Positions 36,881-47,201 of a DNA stretch of 64,000 bases are shown here, piece after piece. The notes below the pieces were generated by a model, which made no database searches, was not told where the DNA came from, and was given only the letters and a program-made list of their open reading frames with translations. The stretch is from Flavobacterium humidisoli. GTDB taxonomy: Bacteria > Bacteroidota > Bacteroidia > Flavobacteriales > Flavobacteriaceae. The stretch lies in assembly GCF_023272795.1 (NCBI RefSeq), contig NZ_CP096829.1, positions 2,418,001 through 2,482,000 of the forward strand, in the 5' to 3' direction. Numbering within the stretch: the first letter of the stretch is position 1; the number at the start of each line of letters is the position of its first letter. A program made the position numbers and the translations under genes.

Positions 36881-36974
36881 CAGCGGAGGAAGAGGCCCCG
36901 CAGTCTTTATTCCAATCCCGCTAAATACAGGCATTATCCATCATTTTTCATAACACGTGCACCGATAGGTGCAG
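36881..36974. repeat. att scar with exact tRNA-Ser 3' end
   Basis: CAGCGGAGGAAGAGG (36881-36895) is identical to the 3' end plus flank of the intact tRNA-Ser genes. The sequence then diverges. About 60 bp on is CGTGCAC-CGATA-GGTGCAG (36956-36974), a period-12 repeat like those at 1920 and 37131. Confidence 0.6.
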
Positions 36975-36990
36975 TTTATCGTAAAAACAG

Positions 36991-37170
36991 AAAAACCTTT
37001 AAATCGTGAGATCTAAAGGTTTTTGTTTTTTGAAAATTTCTCTCGAAATTTCATCAAGGGGAGAAAGAGGCTCTGTTAACCTTATATTGATCCCAACAAT
37101 TGCTGGTGTTTTCAGCGTTTTTTTAAACTTGGTACACCCATAGGTGCGGTACAAATTTAACTCTCAATTG
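36991..37170. repeat. Right boundary repeat of the island (att-like scar)
   Basis: Direct counterpart of 1783-1960 in the same orientation. It has a 15-bp hairpin AAAAACCTTTAAATC with a GTGA loop (36991-37024), a tRNA-end-like GGGGAGAAAGAGG (37058-37070), a shared CAATTGCTGGTGTTTT core, and GGTACAC-CCATA-GGTGCGG (37131-37149) followed by CAAATTTAACTCTCAA. The distance between the two copies is about 35.2 kb. Confidence 0.65.
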
Positions 37171-37209
37171 TTAAGTAACAAAGATATAAAATTCATGGAA
37201 TTTGATTTG

Positions 37210-37425
37210 CTAATAGAAAGGTTTTAATTGTATATCTGTACTACTATATCTTTTGATAAGTTCGCTGAAATTATATTTTATACTATCAATCGGAATATCT
37301 TCAAAAGGGCTTATTTCTAATGTCCAAGCATTGTCTTTTTTTATTTCCGTTGACGATGGGAAGAACTTCTTTGCCTTCGATGAATCCCAAAAAAAATATA
37401 CTAATCTTGTAATTGATTTTTTTGT
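37210..37425 (-). pseudogene. C-terminal gene fragment of unknown family
   Basis: A 71-codon frame without a start codon (TAA upstream at 37426-37428) reads WDSSKAKKFFPSSTEIKKDN, then AWTLEISPFEDIPIDSIKYN and a short tail to TAG. It has the look of a real protein C terminus cut off by the island boundary. No family recognised; low confidence that it was coding. Confidence 0.35.
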
Positions 37426-37595
37426 TTAGAGTACAAGAATATATGTACTAATGAAAATTTGAAACTAAATTAAGTGTAAAAATACATGCTTAGGTATTTT
37501 TTATATAATCAATAATTAGGGTGAAGAATCATCTTTTAAAATTCACCTTAACTTTGGTAGAAAACTTAATCGTATTTCCAGTTTTCCTACCTTTA

Positions 37596-38504
37596 CTAAT
37601 CTTGCTTTGCTGATTTGATCTCGTCAGAGGGAGTGTTAAGTATAAATTCTACCATGAGACGTTTGATGTCATTCCCTTTTTCGTTCAGCATATTATGGCC
37701 GCATAACGGCAATCCTACTAACCAGGTTTTAGGTCTCTCTTTGGCTATATTTAAGGCACTTTCAGGCACTGCGACCCGATCTAATAAACAAGTTATAACT
37801 AACATTGGCGCAGTACCGCCCGTTGACCACTGTTCTTTTGGTGTGGCATCACTAGACTTAGCCTGTTGTCCGGCCAAGGCTGGAAATTCGCCTTGTGCCT
37901 GATCCAGCATTGCCAAATTCTCGTTACCTGGAGCATACATAAGCTGTCCTTGCAATTTAAGCCATTCCTCTTTGCTGATTGAGGGATCCATGTAGCGTTG
38001 ATACAGCGCCATAGTCTCTGCAGATGGCTGTGCTTCGCCGCCGGCACCAATTAAAATAATGCCCAAAACACGTTCGGGGCGGTCTTGAGAAGCGGTTCTC
38101 ACCACGCGATTTCCATAAGTTTTTCCAGCTAGGTAAACTTTCTTGAGACCGAGGCCGTCTGCCACTTTCTAAAGATCATCTGCATAATCGTGGAGTGTTA
38201 ATCCCTCAATTTTTCCAGTACTGGCTCCCAGAGTTCGGTAATTGTAGGTAACAACTTTGATTCCTTTTGATGCAATTGCCTGAGCGAGTTCATCGAGCTG
38301 GATTGCCGGCCTGCCATTACCGGCAGCCATAATTAAAGCGGCCGGACCATCACCAAAAACAAAGGTTTCGATTTGAATGCCGTCTGCCTTTATAAGCTTT
38401 CTGACCCCGTTTGATTTAATTTTTTGGGAGTATCCAAATGTTATTGTGAAAAAAATAAATAAGGCCAGCAAAGGCTTTAAGAGATTATGATATAAAATTT
38501 TCAT
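37596..38504 (-). pseudogene. Alpha/beta hydrolase with in-frame amber stop
   Basis: Exported protein (signal peptide ending TFGYSQ) of about 300 codons interrupted by an in-frame TAG at 38169-38171 (HDYADDL[stop]KVADGLGLKK). The fold is readable: oxyanion region MAAGNGRPA, nucleophile elbow AGKTYGNRV where Thr stands at the usual Ser position, acid CLLDRVAVPE, and His in LCGHNML. Thr in place of the nucleophile is odd even without the stop. It is the last gene of the leftward amidohydrolase/DUF1254 operon. Read-through or two-fragment function is unlikely. Confidence 0.85.
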
Positions 38505-38514
38505 TTTGCTTTTT

Positions 38515-40253
38515 TTATTTTTTAAATACCGTTTTTCCTTCTTTGATGGACTCCAATATTTGAATGGTGTTAATATCCATTGGATTAATTTTTAATGGAT
38601 TTTTATCCAAAATCACCAAATCGGCAAGCTTTCCTTTGGTTAATGTGCCCTTTGAGTTTTCTTCAAAATATTGGATTGCAGCCCATTCTGTCAGGGTCTT
38701 CAAGCCTTCATAAGAACTAATTCGTTGGTTTGGTCCCAATATTTTTCCGCTTCTGGTCACTCTGTTTACCGTTGCATCCAATACACGCATTGAATTTGGG
38801 AAAGTTACCGGTGCGTCATGATGGGAAGTGGTGATAAGTCCTGCATCTATTGCATCTCTCATTGGAGAGATATAATCGGCTCTTGGATGTCCCAAAACGG
38901 ATTGGGCATGCCAATCTCCCCAATAAAAAGTGTGCATTGGGAATAATGACGGGATCACTTTTAGGCGGACCAATTCAGGAATTTGATCTTTACGCAATGT
39001 CTGTCCATGAATAAGCACTGTTCTGTGATCGGGATAATTGTATTTTTTTTCCGCGAGATCAATTGCTTTTAGATACTGGTCAATTGCAGCATCACCATTG
39101 GTATGGCACAATAGCTGCCATTTATTTTTAAAGGCAAGTGACACATAATCGTCCGCCTGTTGATCGGTCATTACGCCTTGTCCTTTATAATCTGCTTTTT
39201 CACATGCGGGCGGAATATGGTAAGGGTGGGAGAGCCATGCAGTTTTACCTTGCGGCGAACCATCCAGCGTTAATTTCACACCGCCAATTCGATATTTGCT
39301 TTTATATTGATGTTCGGGGCTGTAATAAGGGCTTTTCATAATTTTTTCTACACCCAGCGCAACATCAGGATAGGAAACAATATCTAAATAGAACTTTTTG
39401 CTGTTTGCTCCATCTTCCAACTGGGACATCTGCTGTAAAGTAGCTCTGCCTTCTTGTACAGTCAAATAACCATTTTTAGCATATTCAACCAAGGCTTTAT
39501 CAATAAACATTCTATTGGCCTGTGCATCTCCTTTGCCTAAAATAGGGAATAGAACGGCAAAAAAAGCACCTTCTTCCAATACGCCGTTTGGCGTCCCATC
39601 AGCATTTCTACGATATTTTCCACCTACGGGTCTTTGGTGTCCTTATTGATGCCTAATATTTTCATTGCATAGGAGTTAAGCACCCCTAAATGTCCTGATT
39701 GATGTACGATAACTACTGGTTCAGTGGTACTTATTTTATCCAAATCAGCAGCTTTTGGGTGGTCCGCTTCTTTGAGCTGGGAATCATCGTAGCCATTTCC
39801 TAAAATCCAGCCAAATTTTTTAAGCATCGTTTTACCGTCTGCTGAATTTTTATATTGGTTCACTGCATTGATAATTGAAGCAAAATCGGCACCGGGACCA
39901 TCCGGAGGCGGCAGTAAATTAGCGACCGATGCGGTAAAACCTACATTTAGAAAATGACTATGGGCATCTAAAAATGCCGGGAGCATCGTTTTTCCTTTCA
40001 GATCTACCATAATGTGTCCAGATCCTGCTTGCTTCATGGCTTCTTCTTCCTTGCCTACAAATAGTATTTTTCCGTCTTTAACTACAATCGCCTGGGCATA
40101 AGTGGGCTTTTTTCCTTCCATGGTGATGATGTCTCCATTGTAATAAACGGCAGTTTTATTGCCTGAACTTTGATCTGTCAACAGTTTTTCGTCTTTTTTG
40201 CAGGAGACCATCAACATTGCAAATGCCAATATTGATAAGATTGAATTTTTCAT
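38515..40253 (-). pseudogene. Amidohydrolase_3 lipoprotein, frameshifted
   Basis: Starts as a lipoprotein (lipobox MLMVSC) with the metal-dependent hydrolase entry DAHSHF, then hits TAG after GINKDTKDP. The other frame resumes at GGKYRRNADGTPNGVLEEGAFF; one base missing near 39625 explains this. The 3' part includes the late metal/catalytic elements LLCHTNGDAAID, VLIHGQTLRKDQ and SHHDAPVTFPNSM. About 580 codons in total, like the intact paralogue at 41488-43236. Known: amidohydrolase_3 proteins hydrolyse amide or ester bonds of small molecules. A fragment of a close copy is at 51109-51468. Confidence 0.9.
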
Positions 40254-41306
40254 AAGCTTATTATTTAATTAAAAAAATAAATCATTTGATTTTTATGGTT
40301 TTACTTCTACTAATTCCGGGCATTTCCAAGTTCCATTCAAAATTTCTTTGTGAGGCCTGTAGAGTCTAATCATATAATTCCATCCCTTCATGATATATAA
40401 AAAATTTGGCTGGTTGGGATCTCCTCCAAAATGTATGGTTACGCTGCCATCAGGATTCTTCTTGGATGTTATCGAATTGAAATTATAGCTATTGTATTTG
40501 TTTACTTCATAGTATCCTTTTTCATTGTATAAAGAAACAGACCAAAAAGCATCAACAGGAACATCTTTCAGGGTTAGGGTATAAGCAGTTGCACCATCAT
40601 CTTTAGGTGGATTTAAATTAAGATAAATAGCATCTTTTTCTGGATTTCCACCGTAACCTCCTGCTGTTCCTAACAGTTGTCGTACTTGGGTTACTTCCCA
40701 TTCTGTGCCAAAAGCGGCTTTACTGTTAGGTAAATCTTTGGCCAATGCCAAAAGTAAATTACGCGTTTTTGTAAGGCTCTCTTCATCCCAATCGGGAATT
40801 TCCAACTTGCCCGTACTTGCCTGTTTGACAACAATGGATTCTTGTATTGCTGTGACTATTTTATTGTCTTCGGGACTATTGGGGTCTGCCAAAGTTCTGA
40901 CGGTTATATGAATAAATCGAGTGCCAACATTTTCCCTGGTCAAGGTATAATTGCCCGGTTCATAAAATACCCGGATATAGGAATCTTCATTGATAACCAT
41001 CATCGATACAAAACGCCCTTTGGTGTCGGGTATGGTAATGTTAAGGGGTGAGCTGAGATCAAAAATTCCATAAGAATACCTCGTGTCACGATTGGTACGG
41101 ATTATGGATTGATGATTAACATCTGCCGGGCCGCTGTTGTGGCATAATTTACCAAAGCACCCGTCATTTGTTCTGATTTTGAAATAGTTATCAGTTTCGG
41201 CGCGAACAAAATTATCGATTGTTACTTTTTGTTTTCCATTGGGCAGCGTAATTGGATCAAACAGCTTTTCGGTGTTCTTTTTGGGTGGTTTGCAAAAGGT
41301 GTTAAT
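39958..41306. repeat. 1,349-bp near-identical duplication, copy 1
   Basis: Matches 51173-52521 at a constant offset of 11,215 bp. I found one difference in the tract (C at 41173, T at 52388; Arg to Lys). It covers most of the DUF1254 gene, the intergenic stretch and the start of the amidohydrolase. Sequence on both sides is homologous but clearly diverged. Confidence 0.85.
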
Positions 41307-41414
41307 TGTGGGACTCAATTTTTCAATTGTTTTACTTTTATTAGTATTCTGGCTGTAAGCACTAGTGAATAATACTATGCACGATGATAAAAGGATAGAT
41401 GTTAAGATTTTCAT
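40293..41414 (-). CDS. Exported DUF1254/DUF1214 protein, copy 1
   Basis: 373 residues with a signal peptide (to TSAYSQ). The N-terminal DUF1254 part includes NFVRAETDNYFKI and SYGIFDLSSPLNITIPD. The C-terminal DUF1214 part is marked by AFWSVSLYNEKGYYEVN, NPDGSVTIHFGGDP and MKGWNYMIRLYRPHKEI. Known: this family is widespread and exported; its biochemistry is poorly defined. It sits between two amidohydrolase genes (gaps 39 and 73 bp), so it is probably co-expressed and may bind or process the same small molecules. All but the first ~36 residues are almost identical to copy 2 at 51508-52629. Confidence 0.9.
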   Translation of the reverse strand: MKILTSILLSSCIVLFTSAYSQNTNKSKTIEKLSPTINTFCKPPKKNTEKLFDPITLPNGKQKVTIDNFVRAETDNYFKIRTNDGCFGKLCHNSGPADVNHQSIIRTNRDTRYSYGIFDLSSPLNITIPDTKGRFVSMMVINEDSYIRVFYEPGNYTLTRENVGTRFIHITVRTLADPNSPEDNKIVTAIQESIVVKQASTGKLEIPDWDEESLTKTRNLLLALAKDLPNSKAAFGTEWEVTQVRQLLGTAGGYGGNPEKDAIYLNLNPPKDDGATAYTLTLKDVPVDAFWSVSLYNEKGYYEVNKYNSYNFNSITSKKNPDGSVTIHFGGDPNQPNFLYIMKGWNYMIRLYRPHKEILNGTWKCPELVEVKP

Positions 41415-41487
41415 GCTAATTATCTGTTTAATTTATTAAAAATCTGTATGCAAATGATTAAAAATTATTATTTAAATAATCTGTTAA

Positions 41488-43236
41488 CTACTCTTTTAAG
41501 GGAAATGATTTGCCTTCAAAGACAGTTTCTAACACTTTAATGTCTTTCATTTTTATAGGGTCTATCTTTAAAGGGTTTTCAGCAAGTATGACGAAATCCG
41601 CTTTTTTACCCACTTTTATGGATCCCGTAATTTTATCCAATTGCATTAAATTAGCCGCATCAATCGTGATGCCTTTCAATGCATCATAAGCAGATACTCT
41701 TTCTTGAGGCGCCATCAAAGTTCCATCGGCCGTTACACGATTAGTTGCTATCCAAGCCAGGAGCAATGGCTGAATAGGAGCCATAGTGAAATCGGAATGC
41801 AGGGCAAACTTCACTTTGTTTTTAACCAATGAGCCCAAACGAACCATTTCTGAACCTCTTTGCTGGCCAAGAACAGTATTGGATGCATATTTATCACCCA
41901 TAGAATAGAGATAGTAGGGATTAGCAGACACCACCGCTCCTAATTTTGCAATACGGGCAGACTGTTCAGGTTTAGATTCTCCAAAATGCTCTATGGTGAG
42001 TCTTTGTTTTAATTGTGGCAATTCTTTTTGCAATTTTTCCAGTTCATCCAAGATGGTTTCTAATCCCATGCTGCCATTGCAATGAATATGGATAGGATAG
42101 CCTTTGTTCCACCAAAATTTCATGGCTTTGTTTAAATTTTCAGGGGTCATAATCCATTCGCCGCTATGCCCGTCCATATATCCTGGAGGTAAAACTTGAA
42201 AATTCTGACCAAAAAATGCACCATCAGCATAAAGTTTTACGGCATGTTCTATTATAATATGCGGCGAAGTCTTTTTGCCAAACTCCTTTACATCGGCAAA
42301 CGTTTTTTCAAAATCACCGCCATTTACCAGGTTCAATGTATTTACATCGGGGGTAAATTGCATACGGAAAGGTGTCTTATCGTTTTCCAGATTATTTTTC
42401 ATGTATTTAAAATCGCCCCAAAGTTCTCCCGATGAACCTGTACCCATATCGCCAATGGTAGTTAGTCCACCCATATGTACAAGATCACGAAGTTTTAACA
42501 TATTGGTCTTCATAACTTCATCATTTCTAATGGTCGGTGCCCATTTCGGAACAACGACATTGAAAAATCCAGCTTCTACAAATTTTCCGGCAGCATAATC
42601 AATTTGGCTGTTTCCTTTGGTTTCTTTCTCGGTAATATTCAAATACTTCAAACCTGCGGTGTTCAGCCACATTACATGTGCAGAATATTGCCAAATCATA
42701 ATTGGTCGTGTAGCAGAAATTCCATCCAATTCTTTACGTGAAATGTCTCCATGAAAAGGCTCCATAAAACCCCAAACAACAAGAGGTTCTTTAGGCTCTT
42801 TTAACTCAGCTTCATATTCTTTTACCTTGGCTATGAAAGCTTCATGTCCTCTCACGGATTTTACATTGCCCCAGGGAAAAACCCAGTCAAAAGGTGTGAC
42901 AAATTTGGTGTTCAAAATCATAGCGCCAAGATTGGGATGCAAGTGCGGGTCTATCAGACCCGGCATCATTGTTTTTCCTTCTAAATCGACCATAGTATGG
43001 CCTTCGCCGGCTTGCTGCATGGCTTCGTCTTTCTTGCCTACAAACAATATTTTTCCATCTTTTACGACTACGGCTTCGGCGTAAGTAGCGTTTTCGCCTT
43101 CCATGGTTAGAATATCTCCGTTGTAATATACTGTACTGATAGATAAAAGTTTGCCTGCATTGTCACTTTTTGCTGCTTTTTCTCTGCAAGAAACCATAAC
43201 TATGGAAAAAGCAAGCAATAAAATCAAGTTTTTCAT
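41488..43236 (-). CDS. Amidohydrolase_3 lipoprotein (intact paralogue)
   Basis: 582 residues, first gene of the leftward operon. Lipobox MVSC places Cys17 as the lipidated residue. The TIM-barrel metal site opens with DPHLHP (His98, His100). Later elements include IHIHCNGSMGLE, LTIEHFGESK and FALHSDFTMAPIQP, followed by GSIKVGKKADFVILAENP of the composite beta domain. Length and motifs are complete. Known: family members cleave cyclic amides, N-acyl groups and similar bonds. The substrate cannot be inferred. It is the only undamaged one of the three full-length amidohydrolase genes in the window. Confidence 0.92.
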   Translation of the reverse strand: MKNLILLLAFSIVMVSCREKAAKSDNAGKLLSISTVYYNGDILTMEGENATYAEAVVVKDGKILFVGKKDEAMQQAGEGHTMVDLEGKTMMPGLIDPHLHPNLGAMILNTKFVTPFDWVFPWGNVKSVRGHEAFIAKVKEYEAELKEPKEPLVVWGFMEPFHGDISRKELDGISATRPIMIWQYSAHVMWLNTAGLKYLNITEKETKGNSQIDYAAGKFVEAGFFNVVVPKWAPTIRNDEVMKTNMLKLRDLVHMGGLTTIGDMGTGSSGELWGDFKYMKNNLENDKTPFRMQFTPDVNTLNLVNGGDFEKTFADVKEFGKKTSPHIIIEHAVKLYADGAFFGQNFQVLPPGYMDGHSGEWIMTPENLNKAMKFWWNKGYPIHIHCNGSMGLETILDELEKLQKELPQLKQRLTIEHFGESKPEQSARIAKLGAVVSANPYYLYSMGDKYASNTVLGQQRGSEMVRLGSLVKNKVKFALHSDFTMAPIQPLLLAWIATNRVTADGTLMAPQERVSAYDALKGITIDAANLMQLDKITGSIKVGKKADFVILAENPLKIDPIKMKDIKVLETVFEGKSFPLKE

Positions 43237-44078
43237 GGTTTTCTAAATTATGTTATGCTTAGTTTTTATAGTTGAAAATTTTGGTATTATATATCTGTTC
43301 GTTTAAAGTAAATGAATTGAAAATCAGGAGTGTATGGTGATTTTTTTAGTGGCTAAATAAAAACGGATTGCAATTATGCTTAAAAGTAAGAATTAATACT
43401 ATACGTAAAAATGTTTTTTATCACTTTTCAAATAGATAAGAATTATTTTTCTTTACTAGTCAGTTGCCATTAGCTCTCCGAGAGCATATCTAAAATAACC
43501 TGATGTCTTACTGCGAAGAATCTTCTTTATTTTATTTGGAAACTTGTCTTATATCTTCTTTTAATTTAATTCTTTCCATAATATTTACTATTATTTTGTT
43601 CAGCAAATTTATGTCGGGGTATCAGATAAAAACTGAGGCAGATTTTTTAAATAAAAACATATAAGTTTTTTTTAGATATTATGACGTTGTTATTTCAGTG
43701 CTAGAATATCTGCTGTTACCGATATTAATTTCTTCTTAAATATCATCTTTCGTATTCTCCAATAGGTTGTAAAAGTTTTGAGATGAGCAGTTATTACTGT
43801 ATTTCACATTATAGGAAAACAAAAACTCGCACTACTGGTGCGAGTTTTTGTTTAATAACTTTTATTTCGTAAGATGAACTAAATAGTTTTACAATGCACA
43901 TGTAAATTAGGGGGATTGTAAACCAAAAATTGGTACACTTTGAAAGTATGATTAATTTAAGGAATAACTTGATTTATAGATGAAAGTGTTTTTAAACACA
44001 GTAATTGCAAGGAAGTCCGAAGATCAGTTATTAAACATAAAGTAGGTTCAAGAATTTTTGGCCCTGTCCAAAACAAGA
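43237..44078. other. Intergenic region upstream of the amidohydrolase operon
   Basis: No gene seen. The first ~200 bp are homologous to the region upstream of the paralogous operon (54489-54700), with shared TTTAAAAGTAAGAATT-like and TATCACTTTTCAAAT-type blocks, so the promoter was duplicated with the genes. A strong terminator hairpin (43817-43853, core AAACAAAAACTCGCAC) stands alone, with no gene obviously ending at it. Confidence 0.5.
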
Positions 44079-44104
44079 AAAACCCCTGTAAACACAGGGG
44101 TTTT
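44079..44104. terminator. Terminator downstream of second tRNA-Ser
   Basis: AAAACCCCTGT-AAAC-ACAGGGGTTTT followed by a T-run on the plus strand and A-rich sequence on the other, directly 3' of the minus-strand tRNA. Confidence 0.8.
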
Positions 44105-44112
44105 TTATTCAG

Positions 44113-44197
44113 CGGAGGAAGAGGGATTCGAACCCCCGGACCTGTTACAGTCAACAGTTTTCAAGACTGCCGCATTCGACCGCTCTGCCATTCCTCC
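44113..44197 (-). tRNA. tRNA-Ser(UGA), copy 2
   Basis: 85 nt, read as identical to copy 1 at 14102-14186: acceptor GGAGGAA, anticodon loop CTTGAAA (UGA), long variable arm, T-loop GGTTCGAATCC, no encoded CCA. It is followed by its own terminator. No integrase lies beside this copy, so it may be the resident chromosomal gene. Confidence 0.97.
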
Positions 44198-44229
44198 AGT
44201 AAGATGCAATCATTTGCTCATTGCGGGTG

Positions 44230-44237
44230 CAAAGATA
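44230..44237 (-). promoter_or_regulatory. Bacteroidetes -7 box of second tRNA-Ser
   Basis: TATCTTTG on the minus strand, 33 bp upstream of the tRNA, at the same position as for copy 1. The surrounding ~350 bp are a diverged duplicate of 14187-14540. Confidence 0.65.
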
Positions 44238-46007
44238 AAATGTTTTTTCAATTCAAGAAACTTTTTTGATAGTTTTATATGGAATATTTTTATCAGCGTC
44301 TATAAATTCAATTTACGGTGTTAACCCCTTGTGAAACAGATGTTATGAAGTTCGTAATTTGCGTGTGCATTAAATGCCGTAAATTTTGTCATTTATATTT
44401 GACAAAATCAATGGAATAATAATATCGATCTCTATAATTTTTTGCATTTTTTTATGTGACAAGTTCAATTGTGTCCGCAGTGCGGACGCAATTGTAAAAG
44501 GTTGTAAATCTGATGATTAATTCTGAACAGTATTATCCGTGTATTCAAGTTTAAACCCGTGGAGCCTGCTGAGTGCAAAATTATATAGGATTGTTATTTA
44601 GATGTTTAAATTACCAAAATTAGTTTTATTATAGTATCTCGCTTAAAATTGGAGGTATTCATTTGGAAGTTAACGATTAGGTTGAGGTGGCCGCTCAGCC
44701 ATTAGAACTCTCTGTAGTAAGTCTTTGTAGATTCTGTGTTCTTATTTCTTCTGTAACTATTGTGCCATGATTCTCACACGAAAGAAATACTTGTGGAATA
44801 TCTTTGATAATCGCCGTAATTTTTGTGGTGCAAAGGCGTGAAGTCCATTTTGATGGATCAATTTGGTGCAATAAAAAAAAGGCAATTGGTTTTGAACTAT
44901 AAAGAAATTGAAGAATTTAATAAACTAACTAATTATAAAAATCTAGCTTAATTTTTTCTCCAGCTTTTGTTTGCATATCCAATGTGATTGCAGTCTAATT
45001 TTAAATAACGGACTTTATATTTTATCTTAAAATTGGTATAGGCGGCAAAAGTTCTTGTCTCGGTTATGATGTTTTTAAGATTATAGTCACTGCCAAGTTA
45101 TCACGATACACATGTAAATGCTTGTTTATTAATTATTAACTGATCAAATTAGATTTGTGATTCCATTATATTGAAAAATTTATATGAAGTTATCGTATCC
45201 AATTTTCACTGCCGTTTGCACGTTCGGTTTTTATGATGATTATTTCTTTTTAAGCTATTTATTTAGTACTGTATTTTAATTATTAAGATTAAAAGAGTAC
45301 TTGATTATTGCTTTGCAGGTTGTGAATTAATTTCTGAAAAAATACCTTTATCAAATATAATTCTTTAGATTATTTCAGTTTTTATTCTATTTTGAGTGAT
45401 CACGTTGATATTTTTGAAGGTTTTAGTAATTTATTTAAACTGGATTTTTCTAACTCTTGTAAAATGTTTGATTTTTTTAATTTTAAAGAAGATATACGCA
45501 AATTAGCATCGATGGCAAAAGTGGATTAATGATTCTTAATTGACGTGAAGACCTTCGAAGTTACTAGGTTGGAAGTAAATTTAAAACGTGAGTCGTATGT
45601 TCTAAATATGAATAGTTTATTAATCGATTGGTACAGGATAACATTAACTGACTGCAATAGTGCGGCAGGTGAAATTTTTTGCTGGATAATCTATTTATAT
45701 TATTAAAATAGCCCTAGGCCGCAATTATTTTGGATACAAACAAATGATTGTAATCTGCCAATTCATGCTAAAGAAGGTTTTTTTGATAAAATCAGACAGC
45801 GTTTTTGGACTTGGACATACCATAAACAAACAATGGATCTTAAATTTGGCATATCACATTCAATTGGATCGGGTAGCCTAACTATTTGAAACCCATTTGA
45901 ACCACAAATATTTTTAGATTGGATATTTGCTGGACTTTACCGAACCTAAAACACGAACCATTTGACACACTAGATGCTGATTATCTGAAATATTAATACC
46001 TGGACAT
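44238..46007. other. Long non-coding or degraded stretch
   Basis: About 1.8 kb without a credible gene. A TGTGCCATGA-TTCT-CACACGA stretch (44761-44781) is a degenerate version of the period-11 repeats near the att scars. Short open pieces between 45700 and 45900 have a protein-like look (for example AKEGFFDKIRQRFWTWTY) but stops occur within about 50 codons. I regard the region as decayed DNA. Confidence 0.4.
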
Positions 46008-46601
46008 ATGAAATCAATTACTCGTTTTATTATTAATACACTTACGGGAGGCATTTTATTTTTAATTCCTTTAGTATTCCTGATAATATTGTTTAATACA
46101 GTTAACAAATATATTGTAAAGATATCTGGGCCACTGGCAAATTTGCTTCCTGATCGTTTTTTGGGTTTGGATGGAAGCAGATTATTGGCAGTCGTCTTAT
46201 TGGCTATTTTTTGTTTTTTAGGAGGATTAGTCATCAGAACTTCATTTATCGCCAATTTTATTTCAAGATTAGAAGTAGCTGTTTTTTGTTATTTGCCAGG
46301 ATATTCAATGATTAAAGCCATTGCTTCGGATGCTGTTGGTGCACGGGTGTCGCATAAAGCGGTTGCTGTTTTTGTAAAAGATCGCGGCAATTGGTCGCTT
46401 GGTTTTTTGATTGAAGAAAATAAAGAATTTTGTGCCGTTTTTTTTCCAGAAGCGCCAAAACACGATTCGGGTGAAGTGCGAATAGTCCCCATTCAGACTG
46501 TGCAAAAAATTGAGGTTCCAACACACAAAATAGCTCAAAGTTTTAAAAATTATGGAAGAGGAACTTTAAATTGGCTCGAAAAGGCTAAGGAAATCAATTA
46601 A
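46008..46601 (+). CDS. DUF502 family membrane protein
   Basis: 197 residues. Transmembrane helices are at about 10-32 (FIINTLTGGILFLIPLVFLIIL) and 58-80 (RLLAVVLLAIFCFLGGLVI), followed by a cytoplasmic beta-rich domain with PGYSMIKAIASDAVG and a conserved VKDRGNWSLGFLIEE. This matches the DUF502 layout. Known: conserved membrane family of undefined function in many Bacteroidota and Proteobacteria. It is monocistronic in a poorly coding neighbourhood. The region 46602-47201 after it shows no convincing gene. Confidence 0.8.
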   Translation: MKSITRFIINTLTGGILFLIPLVFLIILFNTVNKYIVKISGPLANLLPDRFLGLDGSRLLAVVLLAIFCFLGGLVIRTSFIANFISRLEVAVFCYLPGYSMIKAIASDAVGARVSHKAVAVFVKDRGNWSLGFLIEENKEFCAVFFPEAPKHDSGEVRIVPIQTVQKIEVPTHKIAQSFKNYGRGTLNWLEKAKEIN

Positions 46602-47201
46602 TTTAGCCAATACTAAACAATTAGCACAAGTATTTTTAAGGGCTTTAACTGTTTTGTTTTTGCATCATTTTTTTTCTTTATCAGTAAAAACGGATTATAG
46701 CAAATCTGTTGATTTTTAAAATAGAAAACCTTTTCTTTTTTGTCAACCTGTAAACAAAAGTGTTGGCGTAAGTGATTTGAATAAGAAATGAATTATTATC
46801 ACCTTAAATAAGAAATGGAAAACAAAGGTTTTAAAGAAATCTCAAAAAAAACCAGATGTATTTATAAATCTCTCTTCCATATTGATTAATGGACAGTCGA
46901 TTACATCTGCTGCTAATGTTTATGGATTGTGGATATTATCGGATTTAGAGAAGGGACGGAAGTTATGGCAGTATGTCTGCACAAATTATGACATTTATTA
47001 TTATAGAGAAGTTTCTTGTTCTTGTTATAGATGGTGCCAGCAAAGCATCGGTATTAAAATGAATAGAAAATTAAAATATAGGCAAACCTGTTAATGATGC
47101 TGATATATCCATTTCGGCGGTAATTAATAAAAACATACGAATTTTATTACAAGTATAACGGAAAAAATATTTCTAATCTTTATAAACTAAAACTATTACA
47201 A

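Noticed and set aside
46882..47094. 70-codon ORF before the outer-membrane barrel gene
   Set aside because: Cys/Tyr-rich, no homology pattern, and surrounding frames are equally open for short distances.
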